This document shows, piece by piece, positions 9,181 through 19,271 of a stretch of 64,000 bases of DNA. The first letter of the stretch is position 1, and every line of letters begins with the position of its first letter. The notes beneath the pieces are model-generated. The model ran no database searches, was not told the DNA's origin, and worked only from the letters and a program-made list of their open reading frames with translations. Position numbers and translations under genes: made by a program. This DNA is from JACCVL01 sp963704295. GTDB lineage: Bacteria > Actinomycetota > Actinomycetes > Propionibacteriales > Nocardioidaceae. The stretch spans positions 2,728,001 to 2,792,000 of the forward strand of contig OY969884.1 in the NCBI GenBank assembly GCA_963704295.1. Direction: 5' to 3'.

Positions 9181-9186
9181 TAGGCT
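9181..9186 (+). promoter_or_regulatory. -10 box of FAD/Fe-S dehydrogenase gene
   Basis: TAGGCT followed by seven bases and then GTG at 9194, without a Shine-Dalgarno sequence. This arrangement implies a leaderless transcript starting at or next to the GTG and supports that start codon. Confidence 0.55.
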
Positions 9187-9193
9187 CGCTTCC

Positions 9194-12092
9194 GTGATCG
9201 CCCCGGCCGACCTCGAGCGCCGGCTGGTGCGGGCGGTCGACGGCGAGGTCGCCTTCGACGCCTACACCCGGCACCTGTTCTCGCGGGACGCGAGCATGTA
9301 CGCGATCGAGCCGGTCGGCGTGGTCTTCCCCCGGCACGCCGACGACGTTGCCACCGCGGTCCGGATCGCCGTCGAGTGTGGAACCTCGGTGCTCCCGCGC
9401 GGGGCCGGCACCAGCCTGGCCGGGCAGACCGTCGGTCCCGGACTGGTGCTGGACTGCTCGCGGCACCTCGACCGGGTCCTCGAGATCGACCCCGCGGCCG
9501 GGACCGCTTGGGTCGAGGTGGGCGTGGTCCAGGACCACCTGAACGCCGCGGCGGCCGAGCACCGGTTGATGTTCGGCCCGGACACCTCCACCGGTGACCG
9601 GGCCACCATCGGCGGGATGGTCGGCAACAACTCGGCCGGCAGCGGCAGCGTTCGGCACGGCATGACGATCGACCACGTTCGAGCGCTGGACGTCGTGCTG
9701 TCCGACGGGTCGGTCACCCGGTTGGAGCCCGTCGACGAGGCCGAGCGGGCCCGGCGGGCGGCAGAGCCCGGTCTGGCCGGCCGCCTGCACCGCGAGCTGC
9801 CGGCGATCGTCGCGGCCAACGCGCGGGCGATCGCGGCGGACTATCCGACCTTCTGGCGGCAGTCCGGCGGCTACCGGCTGGACCGGCTGGCGGCAGGCAT
9901 GGCCGAGGGGATCTTCGACCCGGCCCGGTTCGTCGTCGGCTCGGAGGGCACGCTCGTCGTGGCCACCCGGGCGCTCGTGGGGCTGGTGCCGAGACCGGCG
10001 CGCACCGCCTTCGCCGTCGGGCACTTCACCTCCGTGCCCGCGGCGATCGACGCCACCGCCGACGCGCTGGCGTGCGACCCGGCCCAGGTCGAGCTGATCG
10101 ACCGCACGATCATCGACCTGTCCCGGAGTCGGCTCGAGTACGCCGGGCTGGCCGCCGGCTTGGTCGGCGATCCTGAGGCGCTGTTGTACGTGTCGTTCAC
10201 CGGCGCCGACGACGACGAGGTGCTGGGCCGGCTGGACGCGCTCGCGACGCGGTGGGCGGCGGGCGGCCACGGGTACCACACTCTCCGCGCCGTCACCTCG
10301 GCGCAGCAGACCGCCCTGCTCAAGGTCCGCAAGGCCGGCCTGGGGCTGCTGATGGCCGCTGCCGAGGGGACGCGGCGGCCGTTCGCCTTCGTCGAGGACA
10401 CCGCTGTGGACCCGGCCCGGCTGCCGGCGTACGCCCGCAGGTTCCGCGCTCTGCTTAGACCGGCACGGCCTGGCCGCCGGCTTCTACGGGCACGCGTCGG
10501 TCGGCTGCCTGCACATCCGACCCTTCGTCGACCTGACCGACCCGGCGCAGGTGCAGCGGATGCGCCTTGTGGCGGAGGAGGTGAAGGACCTGGTCGGTGA
10601 GTTCGGTGGGGTCAACTCCAGCGAGCACGGGGACGGCCTGGCCCGCAGCGAGTTCAACCGGGACGTGTTCGGCCCCGAGCTGTACGAGGCGATGCGGTCG
10701 GTGAAGCGGTTGTTCGACCCCGAGGGACTGCTGAACCCGGGCAAGATCGTCGATGCGGCACCGATGACCGAGAGCCTGCGCGATCCCGCCCTGCCGAAGG
10801 CGCGACCGGTCCGGACCCGGCTCCAGTTCGACGTCCCGGGCGGTATGCGCGCGGCCGCGGACCGGTGCATGAACATCGGGCTCTGCCGCAAGAGCGCACC
10901 GGGCGTGATGTGCCCGTCGTACATCGCCACCCAGCAGGAGGAGCACGCCACCCGGGGCCGGGCGAACGCCCTGGTCAAGGCGCTCAGCGAGCCCGACCCC
11001 GCGACCGCTCTGGCCGACGACCGGCTGCACGAGATCCTGGACCTCTGCCTGATGTGCAAGGCGTGCAAGAGCGAGTGCCCGCTCGGCGTCGACATCGCCA
11101 GCCTGAAGAGTGAGGCGCTGGCCGCTCGGCACGACGTGCACGGGGTGCCGGTGCGATCGCGGGTGTTCGGCGCGATCCGCGCGCTGAACCGGCTCGGCTC
11201 GGCCACCGCGCCGCTGTCCAACCTGCCGAACCGGCTGCCCCGGCTCGGGCAGCCCCTCAGGCGCTCGCTCGGTCTCGCCCCGGAGCGGCCGCTGCCGACG
11301 TTCGAGCGGGACAACCTGCACCGCTGGTTCGCCCGGAGGCCGGCCGGACCTGCCGGGACGCAGGGCACGGTCACCTTCCTCGCCGACTCGTTCACCACCT
11401 ACACCGAGCCGACCGTCGGCCGTGCCGCGATCGAGCTGGTCGAGCGCTCCGGCTGGGCGGTGCAGCTGCAGGCGGCCGGGTGCTGTGGCCGCGCCAGCCT
11501 GTCCAAGGGGCTGCTGGACGACGCCCGCGCGAAGGCCGCCGGTCTGGCGGCCACCATCAGCACCGCCGGCGGACCCGACGTCCCGATCGTGGGCTGTGAG
11601 CCGTCCTGTCTGTTCACCCTGCGCGACGAGCACCGCGCGCTGCTGCCCGACGACCCCAACGTCGCGGCCGTCGCCGGGCGGGTCCGCCAGGTGGAGGAGC
11701 TGCTGACCGAGGCGGTGGACGCCGGCCGGCTCCGGCTCCAGGTCGACTCCTGGCTTCGCGGCCGGCGGGTGCTCTACCACGGACACTGTCATCAGAAGGC
11801 CGAGGTGGGCACTGCGGCCACGCTGGCACTGCTCCGCCGGATCCCGGGCGCGCAGGTGGTCGAGCTGGACGCGGGGTGCTGCGGCATGGCCGGGTCCTTC
11901 GGGTTCGAGGTCGAGCACTACGACGTGTCGATGCGGGTCGGCGCCGATCGGCTGTTTCCCGCGGTGGCCGCCGAGCCGGCCACGACCGTGCTGGCCGCCA
12001 CCGGCGTGTCCTGCCGCCAGCAGATCGCGCACGGCACCGGCCGACGCGCCCGGCACCCGCTGGAGCTGGTTCGGAGCATCGCCCGGGGCTGA
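9194..12092 (+). CDS. FAD-linked/Fe-S D-2-hydroxyacid (lactate/glycolate) dehydrogenase, apparent +1 frameshift
   Basis: Two-domain dehydrogenase (965 residues if one base is skipped) that should oxidise D-lactate, glycolate or a similar 2-hydroxyacid and pass electrons to the respiratory chain. The N-terminal half has the FAD-binding domain (LPRGAGTSLAGQTVG, GGMVGNNSAGS). The C-terminal half has CLMCKACKSECP, a CRKSAPGVMCPSY segment, and two GCCG-type motifs (AGCCGRAS, AGCCGMAG) of the heterodisulfide-reductase-like Fe-S domain. The first frame reads ...FRALL up to the codon at 10454 and would stop at 10600. The protein resumes in the next frame with DRHGLAAGFYGHASVGC after one extra base, the A at 10457. 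The site reads CTT AGA C. This could be a sequencing insertion, a real mutation, or recoding. Confidence 0.8.
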
Positions 12093-12111
12093 GCGCCGGC
12101 AGCGGCTGCCG

Positions 12112-13533
<1,422 letters not shown>

Positions 13534-13617
13534 GTGGACGGTCCCCTCAGGCGTGGTTCGCCCGGCAGTCGCCGGGCGGACCCACCCTGCCCGGATCCGG
13601 GCGAATCGGACAAGTCC

Positions 13618-13623
13618 TATCCT
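13618..13623 (+). promoter_or_regulatory. -10 box of gluconokinase gene (leaderless)
   Basis: TATCCT followed by six bases and the GTG at 13630. It lies in the short region shared with divergent gntP, so an operator for a gluconate regulator may also sit here, though I saw no clear palindrome. Confidence 0.5.
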
Positions 13624-13629
13624 GCAGCG

Positions 13630-14139
13630 GTGGCGGCACCGGTACATCTGGTCGTGATGGGCGTCAGTGGCAGTGGGAAGACCACGGTCGCCGAGGCGCT
13701 GGTGCAGCGGCTGGGCTGGCCGTACGCCGAGGCCGACGACTTCCACCCGGCCGCCAACGTGGCGAGGATGCGGGCCGGACACGCGCTGACCGACGAGGAT
13801 CGGCGCCCGTGGCTCGCCGCTCTGGCCGCCTGGGCGGGGGAGCGGCATGCCGAGGGCCGTTGCACCGTCATGACGTCGTCGGCGCTGCGGCGCGGCTACC
13901 GCGACGTCTTGCGGGCGGGTGCCCCGGGCACGGTGTTCTGCCACCTGTCCGGCGACAAGCACGAGCTGCTCGGCCGGATGCAGTCCCGGGAGCACTTCTT
14001 CCCACCCGAGCTGCTCGAGTCACAGCTGGACACGCTCGAGCCGCTCGCCCCGGACGAGCCCGGCTTCGTGCTGGACGCCCTCGCCCCGGTGCCGGATCTC
14101 GTCGCGGCCGTGGTCGACCGGCTGCCGACAGCGGCCTGA
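13630..14139 (+). CDS. gntK: Gluconokinase
   Basis: Cytoplasmic kinase of 169 residues that phosphorylates gluconate to 6-phosphogluconate, feeding the pentose phosphate or Entner-Doudoroff pathway. The P-loop GVSGSGKTT is at about residues 11-19. Other family features are EADDFHPAANVARMRAG, the CTVMTSSALRRGYRDVLR segment, and EHFFPPELLESQLDTLE with the usual distribution near residues 123-140. The length is typical of the GntK/IdnK family. The GTG start follows a TATCCT box and is probably leaderless. The divergent permease gntP supplies the substrate, and a DUF72 gene begins two bases after the stop. Confidence 0.93.
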   Translation: MAAPVHLVVMGVSGSGKTTVAEALVQRLGWPYAEADDFHPAANVARMRAGHALTDEDRRPWLAALAAWAGERHAEGRCTVMTSSALRRGYRDVLRAGAPGTVFCHLSGDKHELLGRMQSREHFFPPELLESQLDTLEPLAPDEPGFVLDALAPVPDLVAAVVDRLPTAA

Positions 14140-14141
14140 CC

Positions 14142-14984
14142 GTGTCCGCCGGCGAGGTCAGGATCGGGATCTCCGGCTGGACCTACCCCCCGTGGCGCGG
14201 GGTCTTCTACCCGGCGGGACTGCGCCAGCGCGACGAGCTCGGGTATGCCGCCGCTCGGCTGGGGTCGATCGAGGTGAACGGCTCGTTCTACGCCCTGCAG
14301 CGGCCGAGCAGCTACCGCAGCTGGCGAGACCAGACCCCGGACGACTTCGTGCTCGCGGTCAAGGGTGGCCGGTTCATCACGCACCTGAAGCGGCTCGCGG
14401 ACGTCGAGATCCCGCTCGCCAACTTCTTCGCCTCCGGCGTCCTCGCCCTCGGCCCGAAGCTCGGCCCCCTGCTGTGGCAGCTGCCCCCGACCCTGCGCTT
14501 CGACGCGGACCGGCTCGAGGAGTTCTGCTCGGTACTGCCCCGCAGCACGGCGGCTGCCGCGGCGCTGGCGGCCCGGCACGACGACAAGGTGCCGGCCGAG
14601 CGGGCGCTCACCGAAACCGAGCGGGACCGGCCGCTGCGGCACGCGCTGGAGGTGCGGCACCAGAGCTTCGCCGGCGCGGAGGTGGTGGACCTGCTCCGCC
14701 GGCAGGGGGTCGGGCTGGTCGTCGCCGACACCGCGGGTCGCTGGCCCTTCCTGACCGAGCTCACCACCGACTTCGTCTACGTCCGGCTGCACGGCGCGGA
14801 GGAGTTGTACGCCAGCGGCTACGACTCCGACGCGCTGGACCGATGGGCCTCCCGGCTGGCCGAGTGGCAGCGGGACGGCCTGGACGTCTACTGCTACTTC
14901 GACAACGACGTCAAGGTCCGCGCGCCGTTCGACGCGATGGCGTTGATGGACCGGCTCGGACTAGGTGGTCGGGCGTCCGGCTGA
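14142..14984 (+). CDS. DUF72 family protein
   Basis: Protein of 280 residues belonging to the widespread DUF72 (YecE-like) family, whose biochemical role is not established. The TIM-barrel-like fold is supported by the family motifs IGISGWTYPPWRGVFYP at the start, GSIEVNGSFYALQ, AVKGGRFITHLKRL, LWQLPPTLRFDADRL and YCYFDNDVK near the end. The start is the GTG two bases after the gluconokinase stop, so translation is probably coupled, although a functional link to gluconate is not implied. It is complete and undamaged. Confidence 0.88.
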   Translation: MSAGEVRIGISGWTYPPWRGVFYPAGLRQRDELGYAAARLGSIEVNGSFYALQRPSSYRSWRDQTPDDFVLAVKGGRFITHLKRLADVEIPLANFFASGVLALGPKLGPLLWQLPPTLRFDADRLEEFCSVLPRSTAAAAALAARHDDKVPAERALTETERDRPLRHALEVRHQSFAGAEVVDLLRRQGVGLVVADTAGRWPFLTELTTDFVYVRLHGAEELYASGYDSDALDRWASRLAEWQRDGLDVYCYFDNDVKVRAPFDAMALMDRLGLGGRASG

Positions 14985-15049
14985 GGCCGGTCGTCCGTTC
15001 GGCCCAACCCGGCGGCCGGGGCGTGCCCACCGTCGAGCCGACGGGCAGC

Positions 15050-16496
15050 ATGCTCACAGTGACCTCGCGACTCCGCACAGTGATGCTGGCGGCCGCGCTC
15101 GCGGCCACCGTCTCCGCCTCCGTCGGCCTGCGGGTGCTTGCCGCGCCCGCTGACGCCGGCGTCACCTCCTCCACCCCCGGTGCCGTCGTCGCGAGTGGCT
15201 GGCTGTCCGACCGGCTGGCGGGGTCCACCCCGGCAGCGGCGATCCGGGCGGTCGTGTCCGCCGCGCTGCCCGGTCGCGGAGTCGACGCGGGAGATGTCGG
15301 GCGGACCGACCAGCGCGAGCGCGGTCGTTTCCCCGAGGCGCTCGGCCGCGGCAAGCCGGCCGCTCCGGCGGCGACCGGCCGCTTCGACGTCCCGCGCCCG
15401 GCGCTTCGGGCCTACCACGCCGCCGCCGACCGGCTGGCCGCGCACCGGCCCGGCTGCGGTCTCGACTGGAGCCTGCTGGCCGGCGTCGGGCTGATGGAGT
15501 CCGACCACGGGCGCTACGCCGATGCTGTGGTCGGCGTCGACGGCCGGTCCACACCGCGCATCCTCGGCCTACGGCTGAACGGTGCCGGCCCGGTCGCCGC
15601 GATCCGGGACAGCGACAACGGCCGGCTCGACGGCGACCGAGTCTGGGACCGCGCGGTCGGCCCGCTGCAGTTCATCCCCCAGACGTGGGAGGTCGTCGGG
15701 GCAGACGGTGACCGTGACGGCGTCAAGGATCCCGACGACATCGACGACGCCGCCCTGGCCGCCGGCTACTACCTGTGCGCCGGAGGCGGCAATCTCACCG
15801 ACCCGGCGGCCCGGCGGGACGCCTTGCTCAGCTACAACGCCTCGCCGGTCTATGCGTTCGTCGTGGCGTCGTACGCCGAGGACTACGCGGCCGGCGTCTG
15901 GCCGGTCACGCCGACGCTGCCGGACTGGTTGCAGGGCGTCGACCCCGACCGGCCCCCGAAGCCACCGGCGGGCCTGGGGCAGCACGGCGAGGCGAGTCCG
16001 GGCGCCGGCGGTGGCGACGGTGGCGGCGCTGCCGGCGGCAACGGCGGCAACGGCGGCGGGGAACGGCGGCGGCGGCAACGGCGGGGGGAACGGCGGCGGC
16101 GGCAACGGCGGGGGGAACGGCGGCGGGGGGAACGGCGGCGGCGGCACCCCCACGCCACCCCCACCGCCACCGCCACCGCCACCGTCACCCCCGGACCCGC
16201 CCGACCCCGACCCGGTGGTCACGACCAAGACCGTCACGCTGACCGGACCGCCGGCCCGGTGCGGTTCGGGCTGGTGTGTGCAGGGCACCTCCGCCGGTCC
16301 GCTGGGCGCCTGGCCGGCGAGCGGGGACTACGACGGTGACTGCCGGGCGGAGTCGATGACCGGCGAGCTGACCGGGATGGCGGCCGGCGGGGTGGTCGCG
16401 GTGGTCACGGTCAAACAGACCTTCGTCGACAAGGTCCTCACCAAGACCGAGACGACGGGCTTCACTGTGCCCGACCCGCCGGAGTGCGAGGAGTAG
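15050..16496 (+). CDS. Secreted lytic murein transglycosylase paralogue, frameshift in Gly-rich linker
   Basis: Second SLT_2/MltB-like transglycosylase (481 residues if one base is removed). The N-terminal signal segment has a hydrophobic core at about residues 10-32. The catalytic domain has Glu150 in GVGLMESDHGRY, then GPLQFIPQTW and DGDRDGVKDPDDIDD, closely matching the paralogue at 2184. The first frame runs to the linker and then turns into an Arg-rich artefact. Removing one G from the GGGG run at 16058-16061 restores Gly/Asn-rich sequence, a poly-Pro stretch, and a C-terminal domain with the same WCV...DYDGDCRAE cysteine pattern as the paralogue. The ATG at 15050 gives the best signal peptide; an upstream in-frame GTG at 15023 is possible. 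Confidence 0.78.
16010..16150 (+). repeat. Gly/Asn-coding low-complexity tract with G homopolymers
   Basis: Repeated ggcggcggcaacggc-type units containing one G4 and several G6 runs, inside the second transglycosylase gene. The frame of the conserved upstream and downstream parts differs by one base across this tract, at the G4 run 16058-16061. Confidence 0.8.
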
Positions 16497-16542
16497 CCGC
16501 GGCCGAGGCAACCGCTGGTTCGGCATCCTCGCCGCGGGCGAC

Positions 16543-16548
16543 TAGCCT
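16543..16548 (+). promoter_or_regulatory. -10 box upstream of acyl-ACP desaturase
   Basis: TAGCCT, with transcription expected to begin near 16554. A GTG at 16554 would give a leaderless start with 12 extra residues. The ATG at 16590 has its own ribosome site, so the short leader form is preferred. Confidence 0.45.
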
Positions 16549-16589
16549 GGGGCGTGATTGCCGGCGGCCGCCGGCGCAGGGAGGGTCGC

Positions 16590-17525
16590 ATGCCGCTGAC
16601 GCAGACCGAGCTCCTGCTCGAGCTCGAGCAGGTCGTGACCGAGAACCTGAACCGGCACCTCAAGGTGGCCAAGGAGTGGTTCCCGCACGAGTACGTCCCG
16701 TGGAGCGAGGGCCGGACGTACAAGGGAGTCCTGGACGGTGACCCCTGGAGCCCGGACGACTCCCCGATGTCCGACGTCGCCCGCTCGGCGCTGGTGGTCA
16801 ACCTGCTCACCGAGGACAACCTGCCGAGCTACCACCACGAGATCGCGGTGTTGTTCGGCCGGGACGGCGCCTGGGGGGAGTGGGTGCATCGTTGGACCGC
16901 CGAGGAGGGCCGGCACGGCGTCGCGATCCGCGACTACCTGCTGGTCAAGCGCGCGGTGGACCCGATCGAGCTGGAGCGGGCCCGGATGGACCACATGTCC
17001 CAGGGCTACGCCAACGTCAACAACGAGAGCCTGCTCGGCTCGCTCGCCTACGTGTCCTTCCAGGAGCTGGCCACCCGGGTGTCACACCGCAACACCGGCA
17101 AGGTGACCGGCGATCCGATGTGCGACCAGCTGCTTGCCCGGGTGGCGGCCGACGAGAACCTGCACATGATCTTCTACCGCAACCTGCTCGGGGCGGCGAT
17201 GGAGCTCGCACCGGACCAGGCCCTGCGCGCGATCACCGACGTGGTGACCAGCTTCGAGATGCCCGGCGCGGACATCAAGGGGTTCCAACGCAAGGCGGTA
17301 GAGATGGCGGTCGCCGGGGTCTACGACCTGCGCCAGCACCGGGACGAGGTCGTGATGCCGGTGCTGCGGTTCTGGAAGGTGTTCGACCTGGAGGGATTGG
17401 GCGAACAGGGCGAGACCGCGCGTGCCGAGCTGAACGAGTTCCTGGAGAAGCTGGACGTCCAGGCCAGCCGGTTCGAGGACAAGCGGGACGCGCTCAAGGC
17501 CCGGATGGCGGCTCGTAGGGGCTGA
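16590..17525 (+). CDS. Acyl-ACP desaturase (DesA-like, ferritin-fold di-iron enzyme)
   Basis: Soluble di-iron desaturase family protein of 311 residues, expected to place a double bond in an acyl chain held by acyl carrier protein. The di-iron ligands expected of the family are visible: LTEDNLPSYHHEI (first E and ExxH-like pair), WTAEEGRHGVAI (EExxH), and AADENLHMIFYR (ExxH) about 80 residues later. Both the length and the all-helical composition fit the actinobacterial DesA1/DesA2 group. ATG at 16590 is preceded by GGGAGGG. It faces, and overlaps by 32 bases at the 3' end, the catalase-like gene of a fatty-acid oxygenation operon, for which it might supply unsaturated substrate; that link is inferred. 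Confidence 0.87.
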   Translation: MPLTQTELLLELEQVVTENLNRHLKVAKEWFPHEYVPWSEGRTYKGVLDGDPWSPDDSPMSDVARSALVVNLLTEDNLPSYHHEIAVLFGRDGAWGEWVHRWTAEEGRHGVAIRDYLLVKRAVDPIELERARMDHMSQGYANVNNESLLGSLAYVSFQELATRVSHRNTGKVTGDPMCDQLLARVAADENLHMIFYRNLLGAAMELAPDQALRAITDVVTSFEMPGADIKGFQRKAVEMAVAGVYDLRQHRDEVVMPVLRFWKVFDLEGLGEQGETARAELNEFLEKLDVQASRFEDKRDALKARMAARRG

Positions 17526-18726
17526 CTGCCTGATCGAAGACCTCGGCGCCGGTCGGCTCGACGTGCTGCACCTGGTTCATCGACTGGCGCAGCTCGGCCA
17601 GCTCGAGGTACATCGTGCGGCGAGCCCGGTTCGAGTTCCCCAGCGGCCGGTGCTCCGGCAGGCTGTGCCACGGGTTGTAGCGCAGCACGTCGGCGAACCG
17701 GAGCTGAGCGTCGCTGTCGAACCGCTGCCGGGGTAGCCGCAAGGTCGCGACCGGTACGTACGGCGACAGCCGCTCCGGCCACTTGACGGTGGCGTCCTCC
17801 AGCGGCATCCGGTGCGAGTCGGTCTGCACCTGCACCATGACGTCGAACGTCCACTCGTCAGCCGCCAGCGTCCGGACCATCGCGTCGCGCAGGTAGTTCT
17901 CGGTCGGGTGCGCCGGGATGCGGGTCCGGCCGGGGCTGCGAGGCCGCAGCGAGTACTGCACGGCCTGGCCGTCTCCGAGCAGGAACGGGACGTTGCTGTA
18001 GTACTGCACCTCCAGCGGGCTGGAGTGCATCGGCGAGTAGAGCAGCTGCATCGCCAGGTGCAGCAGGTGCGCCCCCGGTGGGTCGAGCAGGTAGCCGAGA
18101 GGTGCCTTGGCACGGACCCAGCGCTGCATCTTCGCGTTCTCCCGGATGTTCGGCGTGACGAAGCTCGCCGGGCTGACCATGATCAGGTCCTGGGTCCCGG
18201 TCTCGTCGGCCATCAGCTTCGGCCCCGGGACCCCCATCACCTTGATCCCCACCGAGCACTGACCGAAGTCCTCGAGGTCCGGCGGCGCATACGGGCCGGG
18301 TCCGGAGAAGCGCACCCAGGCCGGGTACGTTCGCGGCGTCCCGAACAGCCCCTGCCGGAGCCCCTCCGCGAGGTCCGGCCGCACGGTGAACTCAGCCCGG
18401 ACCACGCCGAACGTCTTGGTGTTGCCGAAGCGCTGCGCACTGCCGGGCAGCCAGTTCTCCCGGATGAACAGCGCGCACTCGGTGATGATCTCGCGGGTGA
18501 GGCGCTCCTCGTCCGGTATCGGGGTCTCGGTGGCGAGCGGCAGGTGCCGGTTCCGCCGGAACAGGTTCTGGGTCGCCTGCAGCAGCGCGAACAGTGCCGG
18601 CCGAAGCCAGCGGTCGAACTGTCGGCGATACAGGAACTCCAGCCGCCGCTCGAGCCGCCAGGTCCACAGGAACAGGTCGCTGAGCGGCCGCAGGACGAAG
18701 TAGGTGAACCGCCCCTGCGCGTTCAT
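17494..18726 (-). CDS. Catalase-like (heme catalase-superfamily) protein
   Basis: Protein of 410 residues related to the catalase-like superfamily, which also includes the allene oxide synthase and fatty-acid hydroperoxide isomerase domains fused to lipoxygenases. The recognisable part runs from RAEFTVRPDL through PRTYPAWVRFSGPGP and DFGQCSVGIKVMGVPG to MVSPASF (about residues 110-188). The C-terminus has LRYNPWHSLPEHRPLGNSNRA, typical of catalase-like family members rather than true catalases. Where catalases have the distal His (HxK...), this protein has NTKTFG (Asn102), and I do not find the classical proximal RxxxY motif. Hydrogen peroxide breakdown is therefore unlikely. Its start overlaps the stop of the upstream gene by four bases (ATGA), so it is the last gene of the operon. 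Confidence 0.72.
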   Translation of the reverse strand: MNAQGRFTYFVLRPLSDLFLWTWRLERRLEFLYRRQFDRWLRPALFALLQATQNLFRRNRHLPLATETPIPDEERLTREIITECALFIRENWLPGSAQRFGNTKTFGVVRAEFTVRPDLAEGLRQGLFGTPRTYPAWVRFSGPGPYAPPDLEDFGQCSVGIKVMGVPGPKLMADETGTQDLIMVSPASFVTPNIRENAKMQRWVRAKAPLGYLLDPPGAHLLHLAMQLLYSPMHSSPLEVQYYSNVPFLLGDGQAVQYSLRPRSPGRTRIPAHPTENYLRDAMVRTLAADEWTFDVMVQVQTDSHRMPLEDATVKWPERLSPYVPVATLRLPRQRFDSDAQLRFADVLRYNPWHSLPEHRPLGNSNRARRTMYLELAELRQSMNQVQHVEPTGAEVFDQAVSPYEPPSGP

Positions 18727-19175
18727 CGGCCGGCGGTGAAGTCCAGCGAGAAGTCGAGCACGTGCCGGCGGCCGAGGAAGACCAGCCCGAGGAAGACGCC
18801 GGGTGACACCTCTCGGATCTCGTCGCGGACCCAGCGGGCGACCAGCGACGTCCGGGAGTAGTCCAGGACGACGCAGGGCCCCCCGTCGTACCAGCTGGGC
18901 CCCTCGTAGACCTCGGCGACCACCGCGGGGATGGCCGCCGGTGACAGCAGGTTCTGCAGCCGGCCGGCACGACCGTCGACGACCTTGCCGCGCCACAACA
19001 GCGCGTAGGCCAGCACGGCGGCCAGCCTGGCCGGCAGCCCACCGGTGCCCAGCAGCACGGTCCCCCTGGCACGGCCGTCGGGGATCCGGCTGCTGCCGGC
19101 GCCGAAGGCGGTGCCGAGCTCCGAACGGGTGCGGCGGACCAGCGAGCCCGCGTCGGTGACGTCGCGTCCGGCCAT
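18723..19175 (-). CDS. Small conserved protein of unknown function in oxygenase operon
   Basis: Protein of 150 residues that I cannot name. It has no signal peptide. The likely domain runs from RIPDGRARGTVLLGTGG through KVVDGRAGRLQNLL, YEGPSWYDGGPCVVLDYS and VARWVRDEIREVSPGVFLGLV to HVLDFSLDF. The alternating hydrophobic pattern suggests a compact beta-rich fold such as a small ligand-binding barrel. Translational coupling to the catalase-like gene (four-base overlap) and a 96-base gap to the alpha-dioxygenase gene place it firmly in the operon. A role in binding or presenting a lipid substrate or product is possible but not shown by the sequence. Confidence 0.6.
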   Translation of the reverse strand: MAGRDVTDAGSLVRRTRSELGTAFGAGSSRIPDGRARGTVLLGTGGLPARLAAVLAYALLWRGKVVDGRAGRLQNLLSPAAIPAVVAEVYEGPSWYDGGPCVVLDYSRTSLVARWVRDEIREVSPGVFLGLVFLGRRHVLDFSLDFTAGR

Positions 19176-19271
19176 CTCAGCCTCCCCGGTTCAGTGAACT
19201 ACAGCGCGGGTTCCGCGGCCAGGGACATAGCGGACCACCACCCGGATCCCCAGCGCAGGAGCTGGGCGTCG

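Noticed and set aside
9047..9193. Extended start of the dehydrogenase at 9047
   Set aside because: That stretch overlaps the upstream divergent lipoprotein start and codes a sequence unlike the family. GTG at 9194 has a -10 box at leaderless distance and begins just before the conserved domain.
10457..10600. Separate gene downstream of the frameshift starting at 10551
   Set aside because: The frame is open and conserved upstream of 10551 to the frameshift point, and the first residues continue the FAD domain of the preceding part, so it is one gene.
13534..13995. N-terminal extension of the gluconate permease
   Set aside because: The frame is open but the extension is His/Arg/Pro-rich, overlaps the divergent gluconokinase gene, and has no membrane character. 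The GTG at 13533 fits the family N-terminus and has a ribosome site.
17494..18726. Ordinary heme catalase
   Set aside because: The distal His region and proximal Tyr motif are not conserved; only superfamily-level similarity can be supported.
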